Source of the DNA: an uncultured Erythrobacter sp.
GTDB taxonomy: Bacteria > Pseudomonadota > Alphaproteobacteria > Sphingomonadales > Sphingomonadaceae
NCBI GenBank assembly: GCA_913061345.1
Contig: CAJXTZ010000058.1
Location: 1 to 13,958 of the forward strand
Length of the DNA: 13,958 bases
Direction: 5' to 3'
Below are positions 1 to 6,853 of this stretch, one piece after another. Within the stretch, counting starts at the first letter, position 1, and the number at the start of each line of letters is the position of its first letter. The notes beneath the pieces were generated by a model. It saw only the letters and a list, made by a program, of their open reading frames with translations. It had not been told where the DNA came from and ran no database searches. Position numbers and translations under genes: made by a program.

Positions 1-35
1 CTTCGTCGGCAGCGTCAGATGTGTATAAGAGACAG
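1..35 (+). other. Nextera sequencing adapter (artefact)
   Basis: Bases 3-35 match the Illumina Nextera read-1 transposase adapter over its whole 33 nt. The last 19 bases (17-35, AGATGTGTATAAGAGACAG) are the Tn5 mosaic end used in tagmentation libraries. This is untrimmed library sequence at a contig end, not genome and not a resident transposon. It creates a false start: a GTG at 21 reads MYKRQ into the following gene, a peptide typical of adapter read-through. Genomic sequence begins at 36. Confidence 0.97.
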
Positions 36-365
36 GTCCCGCCAACGCCTTCGGCTCCTGCGATAGAGCCTGTCGGCGCATCGCCGCGCAACGGCCCGGC
101 AGGCTGGATCACCACCAATGATTACCCCCGCAGCGACCTTGTGCGCGAGCGTGAAGGCACCGCCGGATACAGGCTGGTAATCGGCAGCGATGGCCGGGTG
201 GACGCCTGCGAGATTACGCGCAGCAGCGGTCATTCCACGCTCGACCGCAACACCTGCCGCCTGATCGAGAGCCGCGCGCGGTTCGAACCCGCTACCAACA
301 ATCGCGGCGAAGCAACGGTGGGCACCTATTCGGGTAGCGTCACCTGGCGGATACCCGAAAGGTAG
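36..365 (+). CDS. TonB C-terminal domain protein, 5'-truncated
   Basis: This is the last 109 residues of a protein ending in a TonB C-terminal domain, the periplasmic part that transfers inner-membrane energy to outer-membrane transporters. About 20 Pro-rich linker residues (VPPTPSAPAIEPV) are followed by the domain. GYRLVIGSDGRVDACEI, then RARFEPATNNRGE and a closing GSVTWRIPER strand fit the TonB fold. Two cysteines 18 residues apart (DACEI and NTCRL) could form a periplasmic disulfide, as in some sphingomonad TonB-like proteins; that is inference. The N-terminus, including the expected membrane anchor, is missing because the contig ends in adapter. Whether this is a dedicated TonB or another protein with this domain cannot be told from the fragment. 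The stop is TAG at 363-365. Confidence 0.85.
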   Translation, partial: VPPTPSAPAIEPVGASPRNGPAGWITTNDYPRSDLVREREGTAGYRLVIGSDGRVDACEITRSSGHSTLDRNTCRLIESRARFEPATNNRGEATVGTYSGSVTWRIPER

Positions 366-371
366 GCGCGA

Positions 372-599
372 TCAGTCCGGGGCGCGTTCCTCTTCGGCGA
401 TGGCATTGGCGGCGGCTTCCATCGGGGTGTCGCCGCCGTCCATCGGCACCAGCCAGATCGCCACGTTGACGATCATCACGAAGGCAAGGAGAGCCATCAG
501 CATGGCCTGGCGGGTTACGCCCTTACGCCACAGCACGAATGCACCAGCCGCAAGGGCGACGGCAGCAAGAACGATGATCGAGATGACAAGATCGAACAT
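372..599 (-). CDS. small two-helix membrane protein, unknown function
   Basis: A 75-residue protein starting at ATG (599-597) with a purine-rich gcaggg just upstream. Two hydrophobic segments are clear: about residues 4-24 (VISIIVLAAVALAAGAFVLW) and 32-50 (AMLMALLAFVMIVNVAIWLV). They are joined by a short basic loop (RKGVTRQ) and followed by an acidic tail (EEERAPD). The basic loop between the helices suggests both termini face the periplasm by the positive-inside rule. It converges on the TonB fragment with a 6-nt gap and is divergent from the DUF885 gene. I do not recognise a named family. Codon use matches the neighbours and the opposite-strand frames are less protein-like, so I treat it as a real gene. 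Confidence 0.7.
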   Translation of the reverse strand: MFDLVISIIVLAAVALAAGAFVLWRKGVTRQAMLMALLAFVMIVNVAIWLVPMDGGDTPMEAAANAIAEEERAPD

Positions 600-631
600 G
601 GCCCTGCTCTAGCTCGCTATTCGCGCGCTCG

Positions 632-654
632 CCAGTCCCAACCCGCTTGACTGG
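632..654. repeat. 6-bp inverted repeat in divergent intergenic region
   Basis: CCAGTC (632-637) and GACTGG (649-654) are exact reverse complements 11 bp apart. They lie in the 64-bp gap between the small membrane protein and the DUF885 gene. This could be an operator or a leader hairpin, but arms this short occur by chance. Confidence 0.3.
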
Positions 655-663
655 ATCGGTTGC

Positions 664-2526
664 ATGGGCAACCATTCCTCGATGCACGAAATCACCGAAA
701 CATCGCTGTCGCGCCGCTCCTTCATCGGAGCGTTGGGCGCAACCACCGCCCTCACCGTCCTTCCCGCTTGCGCCACCACCGCAACCGCGGGCAGACAGCG
801 GGCTGCAGAGGCTCTGCTGGACGATATCGCGTGGAACCTGATGCGGCACGAGCCCACGCGCGCCACCAGCCTTGGCGTGGATACAGGCGCACATGCCGCG
901 CTGCGTAGCCAGCTTGGCAATGCCTCGCCAGAGGGGAAGGATGCCTACGCCGCAACCCTGCGCGCCGATCTGGCGCGGGTTCGCGCTTTCGACAAGACCG
1001 GGCTCGATCCCGCCACGCGCACCAGTTTCGAAGTGGTGGAAAGCGCCTATGCCACGGCGATCGACGGCATGGCCCTGCCCTATGGCGACATCCCCGTAGG
1101 AAGCTGGCGCACTGCCCCCTATGCGGTGATCCAGAACGTGGGCGCCTATATCGACCTGCCGCGCTTCCTCGATTCCGATCACCCCATCACCGATGCAGTC
1201 GATGCCGAGGCCTATATTGCCCGCCTGGAAGAGATGCCCGGCGTCCTGAATGGGGAGCTGGAGCGGATCATAAATGCCCGCGAGATGGGCGTAGTGCCGC
1301 CCGACTTCCTGCTGGACAAGGCCATCGGGCAGATGAGCGCGCAGGTTGCCGATGCCAGATCCGGCGGGGCAATGGTGGAATCGCTGGTCCGCCGCACGGC
1401 AGAAAAAGGTATTGCGGGTGATTGGGAAAGGCGTGCGAATAGCATCGTCACCGGCCAGATCGCCCCCGCCCTTCAGGCGCAGCTTGCCGAGTTGCAGCGC
1501 GAACGCGCCGTCGCCACCAGCGAACCGGGTATCAGCGCCCGCCCGCACGGCGATGAGTGGTACGACTGGTCGCTGCGTTCCAGCACCACCACCAACATGT
1601 CGCCCGACGAAATCCATGAACTGGGCATCGACACGCTGGAAGGTATCCATTCACGCATGGACCCGATCCTGCGCTCGCTCGGCTATACCGAGGGCAATCC
1701 CGGACAGCGCATGGTGCAACTGGCCGAGGACGAGCGGTTCCAGTTTGCCGCCGGCGACGAGGGTCGCGACCAGATCATCGACTTCATTCGCGAGCGCATC
1801 GACTGGATCCGTGCCCAGATGCCGCGTGCCTTCACCCGCGTGGTAAACCCCGAAGTGGATGTGAAACGTATTCCGCCGAACGAAGAAGTGGGCGCGCCCA
1901 CCGCCTATGGCGGCGCCCCATCCGTCGATGGTTCACGCCCCGGTGCCTTCTGGATCAACCTGCGCGATACGGACCTGCACCGCATGTATGATCTACCCAC
2001 CCTCACCCATCACGAGGCCATTCCCGGCCACGTGTGGGAGGGCGAATATTCCAACCAGTTGCCGCTAATCCGCTCCATCCTCGCCTTCAATGCCTTCTCC
2101 GAAGGCTGGGCGCTGTATTCGGAGCAGCTGGGCGACGAGCTGGGCGCTTATGACGACAACCCGGCATGGCGGCTTGGCTACCTGCAGGATCAGGCCTATC
2201 GCGCCGTGCGGCTGGTGGTGGACACCGGGATGCACGCCAAGGGGTGGGAACGGCAGCGTGCCATCGATTTCTTCTCGACGAACGTGGGAAAGGGGCTGGA
2301 CGAAACCACCGGCGAGATAGACCGCTATTGCAGCTGGCCAGGTCAGGCGACCGGTTACATGGTGGGCAAGCTGGAAATCTTGCGCCAACGCGAGCGGGCC
2401 AAGGCAATGCTGGGCGGCGCCTACGACCTGCGCGAATTCAACCAGGCAGTGGTGGATGGCGGCAATGCGCCGCTGGACGTGTTGGCGGCGAATATCACGC
2501 GCTATATGGCGAACACCTCGACTTAA
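664..2526 (+). CDS. DUF885 family putative metallopeptidase, Tat lipoprotein
   Basis: A 620-residue DUF885 protein (PF05960), a family related to zinc metallopeptidases and found exported in many proteobacteria. The N-terminus carries a twin-arginine signal (SRRSFIG, R17-R18), a hydrophobic stretch and a lipobox LPAC with Cys36. It is therefore probably exported folded and lipid-anchored. The likely zinc site is HEAIPGH at 450-456, followed by a conserved-looking EGWALYSEQ from E480 that may supply the third ligand. Length is usual for the family. An alternative ATG at 682 would shorten the signal peptide by six residues and still keep the RR motif and lipobox; neither start has a strong ribosome binding site. 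The substrate is unknown. No short gap or overlap joins it to the next plus-strand gene, which starts 82 nt downstream. Confidence 0.9.
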   Translation: MGNHSSMHEITETSLSRRSFIGALGATTALTVLPACATTATAGRQRAAEALLDDIAWNLMRHEPTRATSLGVDTGAHAALRSQLGNASPEGKDAYAATLRADLARVRAFDKTGLDPATRTSFEVVESAYATAIDGMALPYGDIPVGSWRTAPYAVIQNVGAYIDLPRFLDSDHPITDAVDAEAYIARLEEMPGVLNGELERIINAREMGVVPPDFLLDKAIGQMSAQVADARSGGAMVESLVRRTAEKGIAGDWERRANSIVTGQIAPALQAQLAELQRERAVATSEPGISARPHGDEWYDWSLRSSTTTNMSPDEIHELGIDTLEGIHSRMDPILRSLGYTEGNPGQRMVQLAEDERFQFAAGDEGRDQIIDFIRERIDWIRAQMPRAFTRVVNPEVDVKRIPPNEEVGAPTAYGGAPSVDGSRPGAFWINLRDTDLHRMYDLPTLTHHEAIPGHVWEGEYSNQLPLIRSILAFNAFSEGWALYSEQLGDELGAYDDNPAWRLGYLQDQAYRAVRLVVDTGMHAKGWERQRAIDFFSTNVGKGLDETTGEIDRYCSWPGQATGYMVGKLEILRQRERAKAMLGGAYDLREFNQAVVDGGNAPLDVLAANITRYMANTST

Positions 2527-2599
2527 CCTTACCCTGCTACCCTTTTGCCAATCGAGCCAGGTGCACCATGCAGCCTGGCCGAATTGCAAGGAAAGGTTG

Positions 2600-2604
2600 G
2601 GAGG
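2600..2604 (+). promoter_or_regulatory. ribosome binding site of deacetylase gene
   Basis: GGAGG lies four bases before the GTG at 2609. It is the reason for choosing this GTG rather than a later start. Confidence 0.65.
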
Positions 2605-2608
2605 ATAG

Positions 2609-3583
2609 GTGGTCGCGCTCTACGTCACCATCGATACGGAATACGAACCCGGCTTTACGGCGAAGCATGGGGCCGGTTCGCGTGCCGCCAATTTCGACCG
2701 CGCCATTCGCGGGGCGACGCCTGCCGGCGATGTCGGCATTTTCCACCAGATGGACGTGTTCGACCGGCACGGGCTGAAAGCTGTCTTCTTCGTCGATCCT
2801 ATGCCTGCCCTGCTCTGGGGTACCGGCGCGATAGCCGACGTTGTGGAACCGATCCTGACGCGCGGCCATGATGTCCAGTTGCACCTCCACACCGAATGGC
2901 TGGCTATCGCGGGCGATGCCAATCCGCTGGGTGTCAGCAGGGGGCCGAACCTGAAGGACTATTCCTTTGACGAGCAATGCCGCCTGCTGGAACTGGCAAC
3001 CGACGTGCTGATGGATGCGGGTGCACCGCGCCCGGTAGCCTTTCGTGCCGGGAACTACGGTGCGAACGACGATACCTTGCGGGCCTTGGCACACGTGGGG
3101 TTCACGCATGATTCCAGCCATCCGCCCGGCTTGATGGAAGGCGCTTGCGAAATTGCGCTTGGTGAGGAAGACCGCGTGCCGATAAAACGGCACGGCGTGG
3201 TGGAAGTACCTATCGGCTGCATCGGCGACGCCTTTGGCGGCCTGCGCCACGCCCAGTTGACCGCGCTTTCCTATCGCGAGATCATCGCCGCGCTGCGCCA
3301 CGCGCGAAAGCAGGGCGAGGAGAGTTTCACCATCGTATCGCACAGTTTCGAACTGCTTTGCCGCAAACGCACACGCGTCAACAAGGTCGTGTCGCGCCGA
3401 TTTGAAAAGGTGTGCGAAGCTATCGCTGCTATGACGGATGTCGAGACGGCCACCTATGCGGACAAACCGCCCGAACCCGTATGCGAAGCAGTACAGGAAC
3501 CTGCATCGGTCATGCCCGCCGCGCCGCTGCTGAATGGCTCGCGACTGGTCGAACAGGCACTCGCCAACGCGCTGTACGGCTAG
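2609..3583 (+). CDS. polysaccharide deacetylase-like protein
   Basis: A 324-residue protein with NodB-type deacetylase features. An early strand ends in the acidic motif IDTEYE (D9, E11). GHDVQLHLHTEW (H87, H92, H94) supplies a His-rich candidate metal site, and FRAGNYG (145-151) matches the conserved R-x-G-x-Y-G loop. In this superfamily such residues bind a divalent metal and remove acetyl groups from amino sugars. The product has no signal peptide or membrane segment, so it is probably cytoplasmic and may act on a soluble or lipid-linked sugar intermediate. The start is GTG at 2609, chosen for the GGAGG at 2600-2604, which is close but strong. The last 50 residues look disordered and Pro/Ala-rich. 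It ends tail to tail with the methyltransferase. The exact substrate is not predictable. Confidence 0.82.
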   Translation: MVALYVTIDTEYEPGFTAKHGAGSRAANFDRAIRGATPAGDVGIFHQMDVFDRHGLKAVFFVDPMPALLWGTGAIADVVEPILTRGHDVQLHLHTEWLAIAGDANPLGVSRGPNLKDYSFDEQCRLLELATDVLMDAGAPRPVAFRAGNYGANDDTLRALAHVGFTHDSSHPPGLMEGACEIALGEEDRVPIKRHGVVEVPIGCIGDAFGGLRHAQLTALSYREIIAALRHARKQGEESFTIVSHSFELLCRKRTRVNKVVSRRFEKVCEAIAAMTDVETATYADKPPEPVCEAVQEPASVMPAAPLLNGSRLVEQALANALYG

Positions 3584-4383
3584 ATACGCCGCAACAGCAG
3601 TTCGATGTTCGGCCCCAGCCAGCCTGGCGAAATACGAGCGGCCTGTGCCGCCCTTTCCACCAGCTTTACGGGTAACGAGGCTTTTCCATGAACCGCCTCG
3701 CGTGCCTTTCGCCAGTCGTCGTGCCCCTGAACTTCGAACCGCCCCCTAATCGCGCGCGCCAGCAAGCGAGGCGATAGTCCACGTTGCAAGGGTTTGCCTG
3801 TCAATCGGTCGAGCCCGCGTGGCAAATAGTTCACCAGCCAGCGCCGCGAATGGACCTCGCGCGGGGCAAGGCGGCTGGCCGTGCCGAGCACCAGCAGTTC
3901 ACCACCGGGCTGCATGACCCGGTGCAATTCCGCCATCACTGCATCCAGGTGATCGGGTGAAACATATTCCAGCACGCTGTTGGCGATGGCGAGATCGAAT
4001 GTACGGTTCGCAAACGACATGTTCCGCGTATCGGGGACATGCATTGCCCTCGCCGAGCTTTCCATCTGGTGCAGAGCAGTATTGGCATCGGCGAGGCGAA
4101 TATTGCCCGCGTCCACATCGATCCCGGTGACATGCGCGCCGAGCCTTGCGAGCACGATACCCGACGCACCGTAATTACAGCCGAATTCGAGCGCCGTTCG
4201 GCCCAGCGGTCTGACACCGTAAGCGGCAATAACGCGGCGCAAGTGCCGCCATTCGTATTCGACATAGCCGCCCACCCAGCGATCATCCGGTTCAAGACCA
4301 AGCTGGCGGGCGACGTCGCGAAACCGGGTTTCGCGTACCTTTATCGCATCTATCGCTTCGATGGCTGGGTGCGGCACGGACAT
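3580..4383 (-). CDS. class I SAM-dependent methyltransferase
   Basis: A 267-residue Rossmann-fold methyltransferase. Motif I is ALEFGCNYGASG (64-75), the SAM-binding glycine loop. The acidic residue ending strand 2 is in GIDVD (87-91). The motif IV region is FDLAIANSVLEYV, followed by LHRVMQPGGELLVLG, the usual post-motif of methyltransferase type 11/12 proteins. About 60 residues precede the domain (RWVGGYVEYEWRHL), and a C-terminal part is rich in Arg/Leu (RRWLVNYLPRGLDRL). It is probably cytoplasmic and acts on a small molecule or lipid-linked glycan; the substrate is unknown. The start is ATG at 4383. No strong ribosome binding site is visible. Its stop overlaps that of the converging deacetylase by 4 nt. 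The pairing hints at glycan metabolism, but convergent genes are weak evidence of shared function. Confidence 0.88.
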   Translation of the reverse strand: MSVPHPAIEAIDAIKVRETRFRDVARQLGLEPDDRWVGGYVEYEWRHLRRVIAAYGVRPLGRTALEFGCNYGASGIVLARLGAHVTGIDVDAGNIRLADANTALHQMESSARAMHVPDTRNMSFANRTFDLAIANSVLEYVSPDHLDAVMAELHRVMQPGGELLVLGTASRLAPREVHSRRWLVNYLPRGLDRLTGKPLQRGLSPRLLARAIRGRFEVQGHDDWRKAREAVHGKASLPVKLVERAAQAARISPGWLGPNIELLLRRI

Positions 4384-4469
4384 TGCGCCGCGTATGGATG
4401 CAAAAACTTGCCAGCAGATTGAAGGGACTAGGCCAAGCTCGCCTCACCTACCCACTCGGCACAACGACT

Positions 4470-4496
4470 TATTAAACAAAAACCAGCGAAACTGGT
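4470..4496 (-). terminator. weak candidate terminator, minus strand
   Basis: On the minus strand ACCAG (4496-4492), a 5-nt loop and CTGGT (4486-4482) form a 5-bp stem. It is followed by the T-rich run TTTTTGTTTAATAA. It lies downstream of the minus-strand DUF937 gene, with the 52-residue ORF between them on the opposite strand. The stem is short, so this is only a possibility. Confidence 0.33.
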
Positions 4497-4524
4497 CCTC
4501 GTTTATCATAGAGGTTCGACCATC

Positions 4525-4683
4525 ATGATGAATTACGTGATCGTGGGCGCAACAGGACTGATGCTGCTGTTCATCGTACCTGATTCAAAGGTTCGCTGGC
4601 AGCGCCTCACCACGCGGGGCGGCGCTGCCATGCTTGTTGGCCTCGGCCTTTTCGGCAGTGTCTACGCCGCGATAGCGGACTAA
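4525..4683 (+). CDS. 52-residue membrane microprotein (predicted)
   Basis: A short ORF from ATG 4525 (a second ATG follows at once) to TAA 4681-4683, encoding 52 residues. It begins MMNYVIVGATGLMLLFIVPD and ends GLGLFGSVYAAIAD. Two hydrophobic segments (about 4-18 and 33-50) flank a basic loop (SKVRWQRLTTR), so a helical hairpin in the inner membrane is likely. AGAGG (4510-4514) lies 10 bases upstream as a plausible ribosome binding site. The gene fills a gap otherwise empty on both strands between the methyltransferase and the DUF937 gene. I recognise no family. The alternating hydrophobic/basic layout, ribosome binding site and position favour a real gene over a chance ORF. Confidence 0.6.
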   Translation: MMNYVIVGATGLMLLFIVPDSKVRWQRLTTRGGAAMLVGLGLFGSVYAAIAD

Positions 4684-4710
4684 CCACCGATGGACCTGAT
4701 GCCGGGTCGA

Positions 4711-5034
4711 CTAATTCTTGCCAAAGAACTTTCCGGCCATGCCTGCAATATCATCCAACGGGCTGCCGTCGTGATTCTTGTCCAGCATCTGCATGAACGA
4801 ACCGAGCGAACCTTCGCCGCCCACGTGTTCCATCACCTGGTTCAGCACGCCTGCGTCTATGCCGCTGCGCTCTGCCGCCGTTGTCAGCGTATCGCTGTCG
4901 GCCTGGTGCCCCTCGGTCAGTGCCGCGATGGCGCGTTCCGCGGTTTGCTGGTCAATACCCATCTTCTCGGCCATGTTCTTTACCGTGGGGTGGTTGTGGG
5001 CAGCGCCCAGTATCTGATCGAAAATGCTGCTCAT
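4711..5034 (-). CDS. DUF937-like protein with EF-hand-like loop
   Basis: A 107-residue soluble protein with the layout of DUF937/YidB-type proteins. It has an N-terminal helical region (FDQILGAAHNHP, MGIDQQTAERAIAALT), then a Gly-rich link (HVGGEGSLGSF), then a C-terminal DKNHDGSPLDDIAGMAGKFF. The last stretch resembles a calcium-binding EF-hand or dockerin loop, with D85, N87, D89, G90 and D94/D95 as possible ligands. Actual calcium binding is not shown. No signal peptide is present. The ribosome binding site AGGAG is well placed before the ATG at 5034 but lies partly inside a small hairpin. The function of this family is not established. The gene follows the pckA terminator, so it is probably its own transcription unit. 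Confidence 0.8.
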   Translation of the reverse strand: MSSIFDQILGAAHNHPTVKNMAEKMGIDQQTAERAIAALTEGHQADSDTLTTAAERSGIDAGVLNQVMEHVGGEGSLGSFMQMLDKNHDGSPLDDIAGMAGKFFGKN

Positions 5035-5043
5035 ATCCGGTTC

Positions 5044-5059
5044 TCCTGTTTACGACAGG
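5044..5059 (-). promoter_or_regulatory. hairpin over the ribosome binding site of the DUF937 gene
   Basis: On the minus strand CCTGT (5059-5055), loop CGTAA and ACAGG (5049-5045) can pair. The 3' arm overlaps the Shine-Dalgarno ACAGGAG of the gene starting at 5034. The stem is only 5 bp. Confidence 0.35.
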
Positions 5060-5088
5060 CAGCAGTCTAGGAGACCGATGCTACATAT

Positions 5089-5123
5089 AAAAGGCCCCGC
5101 TCCGGCGAAAACCGTGCGGGACC
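5089..5123 (-). terminator. intrinsic terminator of pckA
   Basis: Read on the minus strand, GGTCCCGC (5123-5116) pairs with GCGGGGCC (5100-5093) over 8 bp with one G-U wobble. An inner CGG/CCG extends the stem, and TTTT (5092-5089) follows. It begins 25 nt after the pckA stop and separates pckA from the DUF937 gene. Confidence 0.8.
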
Positions 5124-5148
5124 CTCCTCTCCAACCGTGAAAGCCGTG

Positions 5149-6756
5149 TCAGGCAGTCTGCGGGGCAGCCTGCCGAACGCTTTCGTCGACATGCGCAGCG
5201 AAAGGCTGGAAGTTGTTGACGAACAGATCGACCAGCTTGTGCGCCGTACGATCATACTCATCCTTGTCCGCCCACGTGGCGCGCGGATCGAGGATGGTCT
5301 GGTCGATACCGGCCTTGTCCAGCGCAGGAACGCTTACCGGCACATCAAAGCCGAAATTGGGATCCTTGCGGAACTCAACATCGTCCAGTTTTCCGTCCAG
5401 CGCGGCATTCAGCAGCGCGCGCGTAGCCTTGATCGGCATGCGGCTGCCGACGCCGTACTTGCCGCCGGTCCAACCGGTGTTGAGCAGCCAGCACTGAACG
5501 CCGCCCTTGGCGATGCGCTCTTTCAGCAGGTTGCCATAGATACTGGGATGGCGGGGCATGAAAGGTGCGCCAAAACAGGTGCTGAAAGTGGCCTCGGGCT
5601 CGGTCACGCCGATTTCGGTGCCGGCAACCTTCGCGGTATAGCCTGAAAGGAAGTGATACATCGCCTGGTCCGGCGTGAGCCGCGCGATGGGGGGCAGCAC
5701 GCCGAACGCGTCAGCCGTCAGCATCACAACGTTGCTGGGAACAGGACCGAGGTTCTCTTCCGAGGTGTTGGGAATGTAATCGATAGGATATGCGCCGCGC
5801 GAATTTTCCGCCAGCGAGCTGTCATCGAAATCCAGTTCGCGGGTCTTTTCGTCCATCACTACGTTTTCCAGCACGGTGCCGAACATTTTGGTGGTGGCGT
5901 AAATTTCCGGTTCGGCTTCTTCGGAAAGGCGGATCATCTTGGCGTAGCAGCCGCCTTCGAAATTGAAGACCGCCGTGTCCGACCAGCCATGCTCGTCATC
6001 GCCGATCAGCGTGCGGCTGGCGTCTGCGGAAAGGGTTGTTTTGCCGGTGCCCGACAGGCCAAAGAACACCGCCGTCTTGCCATCTGGGCCAACGTTGGCG
6101 CTGCAATGCATGGGCATCACGCCCTTGGTGGGCAGCAGGTAGTTGAGAATACCGAAAACGCCTTTCTTCATTTCGCCGGCATACTTGGTGCCACCGATCA
6201 GGATCAGCTTTTCAGAAATGTTCACCGCCACCACGGTTTCGGAACGGGTGCCGTGCCGCTCCGGGTCGGATTTGAACGTGGGCAGGTCGATAATGGTGTA
6301 TTCGGGATCGAAGCCCTCAAGCTCATCCGGTGTCGGGCGGCACAGCAGCGTGCGGATGAACAGGTTATGCCACGCCAGCTCGTTGATGACGCGCACTTTC
6401 ACGCGGTGTTCGGGCTGCGATCCGCCGAACAGGTCCGCCACGTACAGCGTTTCCTTTTCGCTCACGGCCTTCAGAAAATCTTCCTTCAATGCCGCGAAAT
6501 GCTCCGGCGTCATGGAGGCGTTGTTGTCCCACCACACCGTTTCCTCGGTCTCGGCATCGCGGACGATGAACTTGTCCTTCGCGCTGCGCCCCGTGTGCTT
6601 CCCCGTCTTCACCACCAAAGGCCCCTGCGCTGCGAGCTGGCCTTCCTCGTTGGCGATAGCATGTTCGACCAGTGCGGCCCGGCCAAGGTTGGGGTGAATA
6701 GTGGCGGTGGTCGCGATGCCCTGATCGGACAGCGACTTTGAAAGCTGATATGACAC
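5149..6756 (-). CDS. pckA: phosphoenolpyruvate carboxykinase (ATP)
   Basis: A 535-residue ATP-dependent PEP carboxykinase, the usual family length. It converts oxaloacetate and ATP to PEP, ADP and CO2, the first committed step of gluconeogenesis from TCA intermediates; it is cytoplasmic. The kinase P-loop is GLSGTGKTT (233-241). Other family marks are [16 protein letters not shown] near residue 50, [10 protein letters not shown] just before the P-loop, GDDEHGWSD after it, and [11 protein letters not shown]. No key residue appears missing. The start is GTG at 6756, supported by GAGGAG on the minus strand (6767-6762), 5 nt away; no nearby ATG competes. It is divergent from chvI, an arrangement known in other alphaproteobacteria. 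A candidate sigma-70 promoter and a 16-bp palindrome lie upstream and a terminator follows, so it is probably monocistronic. Confidence 0.98.
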   Translation of the reverse strand: MSYQLSKSLSDQGIATTATIHPNLGRAALVEHAIANEEGQLAAQGPLVVKTGKHTGRSAKDKFIVRDAETEETVWWDNNASMTPEHFAALKEDFLKAVSEKETLYVADLFGGSQPEHRVKVRVINELAWHNLFIRTLLCRPTPDELEGFDPEYTIIDLPTFKSDPERHGTRSETVVAVNISEKLILIGGTKYAGEMKKGVFGILNYLLPTKGVMPMHCSANVGPDGKTAVFFGLSGTGKTTLSADASRTLIGDDEHGWSDTAVFNFEGGCYAKMIRLSEEAEPEIYATTKMFGTVLENVVMDEKTRELDFDDSSLAENSRGAYPIDYIPNTSEENLGPVPSNVVMLTADAFGVLPPIARLTPDQAMYHFLSGYTAKVAGTEIGVTEPEATFSTCFGAPFMPRHPSIYGNLLKERIAKGGVQCWLLNTGWTGGKYGVGSRMPIKATRALLNAALDGKLDDVEFRKDPNFGFDVPVSVPALDKAGIDQTILDPRATWADKDEYDRTAHKLVDLFVNNFQPFAAHVDESVRQAAPQTA

Positions 6757-6789
6757 GTTAGCTCCTCAACACGGGTCAGATGTGTTGCC

Positions 6790-6805
6790 GTGCATTCGAA
6801 TGCAC
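6790..6805. promoter_or_regulatory. 16-bp perfect palindrome in pckA leader
   Basis: GTGCATTCGAATGCAC is its own reverse complement over 16 bp. It sits 34-49 bp upstream of the pckA start and 15 bp downstream of the candidate -10. The even symmetry with a central CG is the geometry of LacI/GalR-family operators. It may be a repressor site on pckA; the cognate regulator is not in the window. Confidence 0.6.
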
Positions 6806-6819
6806 TGACTGTTTCTATC

Positions 6820-6848
6820 CGCATAGGGCCGTAACATTGCGGCGTCAA
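6820..6848 (-). promoter_or_regulatory. candidate sigma-70 promoter of pckA
   Basis: On the minus strand TTGACG (6848-6843) and TATGCG (6825-6820) are 17 bp apart. The -35 matches consensus at 5 of 6 bases and the -10 at only 3. Transcription would start near 6813, leaving a leader of about 55 nt that contains the palindrome. Confidence 0.45.
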
Positions 6849-6853
6849 TTTGG

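Noticed and set aside
17..35. Tn5 mosaic end as a genuine transposon end
   Set aside because: It is preceded by the remaining Nextera adapter bases at the sequence end, which is diagnostic of library contamination.
523..1650. Long minus-strand ORF (375 codons) opposite the DUF885 gene
   Set aside because: It is antisense to a gene with clear signal peptide and zinc-site motifs, its product looks low-complexity (Gly/His/Arg-rich), and it overlaps the small membrane protein. GC-rich codon bias creates such shadows.
5653..6741. 362-codon plus-strand ORF opposite pckA
   Set aside because: It lies wholly inside the intact pckA gene and has no recognisable domain or ribosome binding site.
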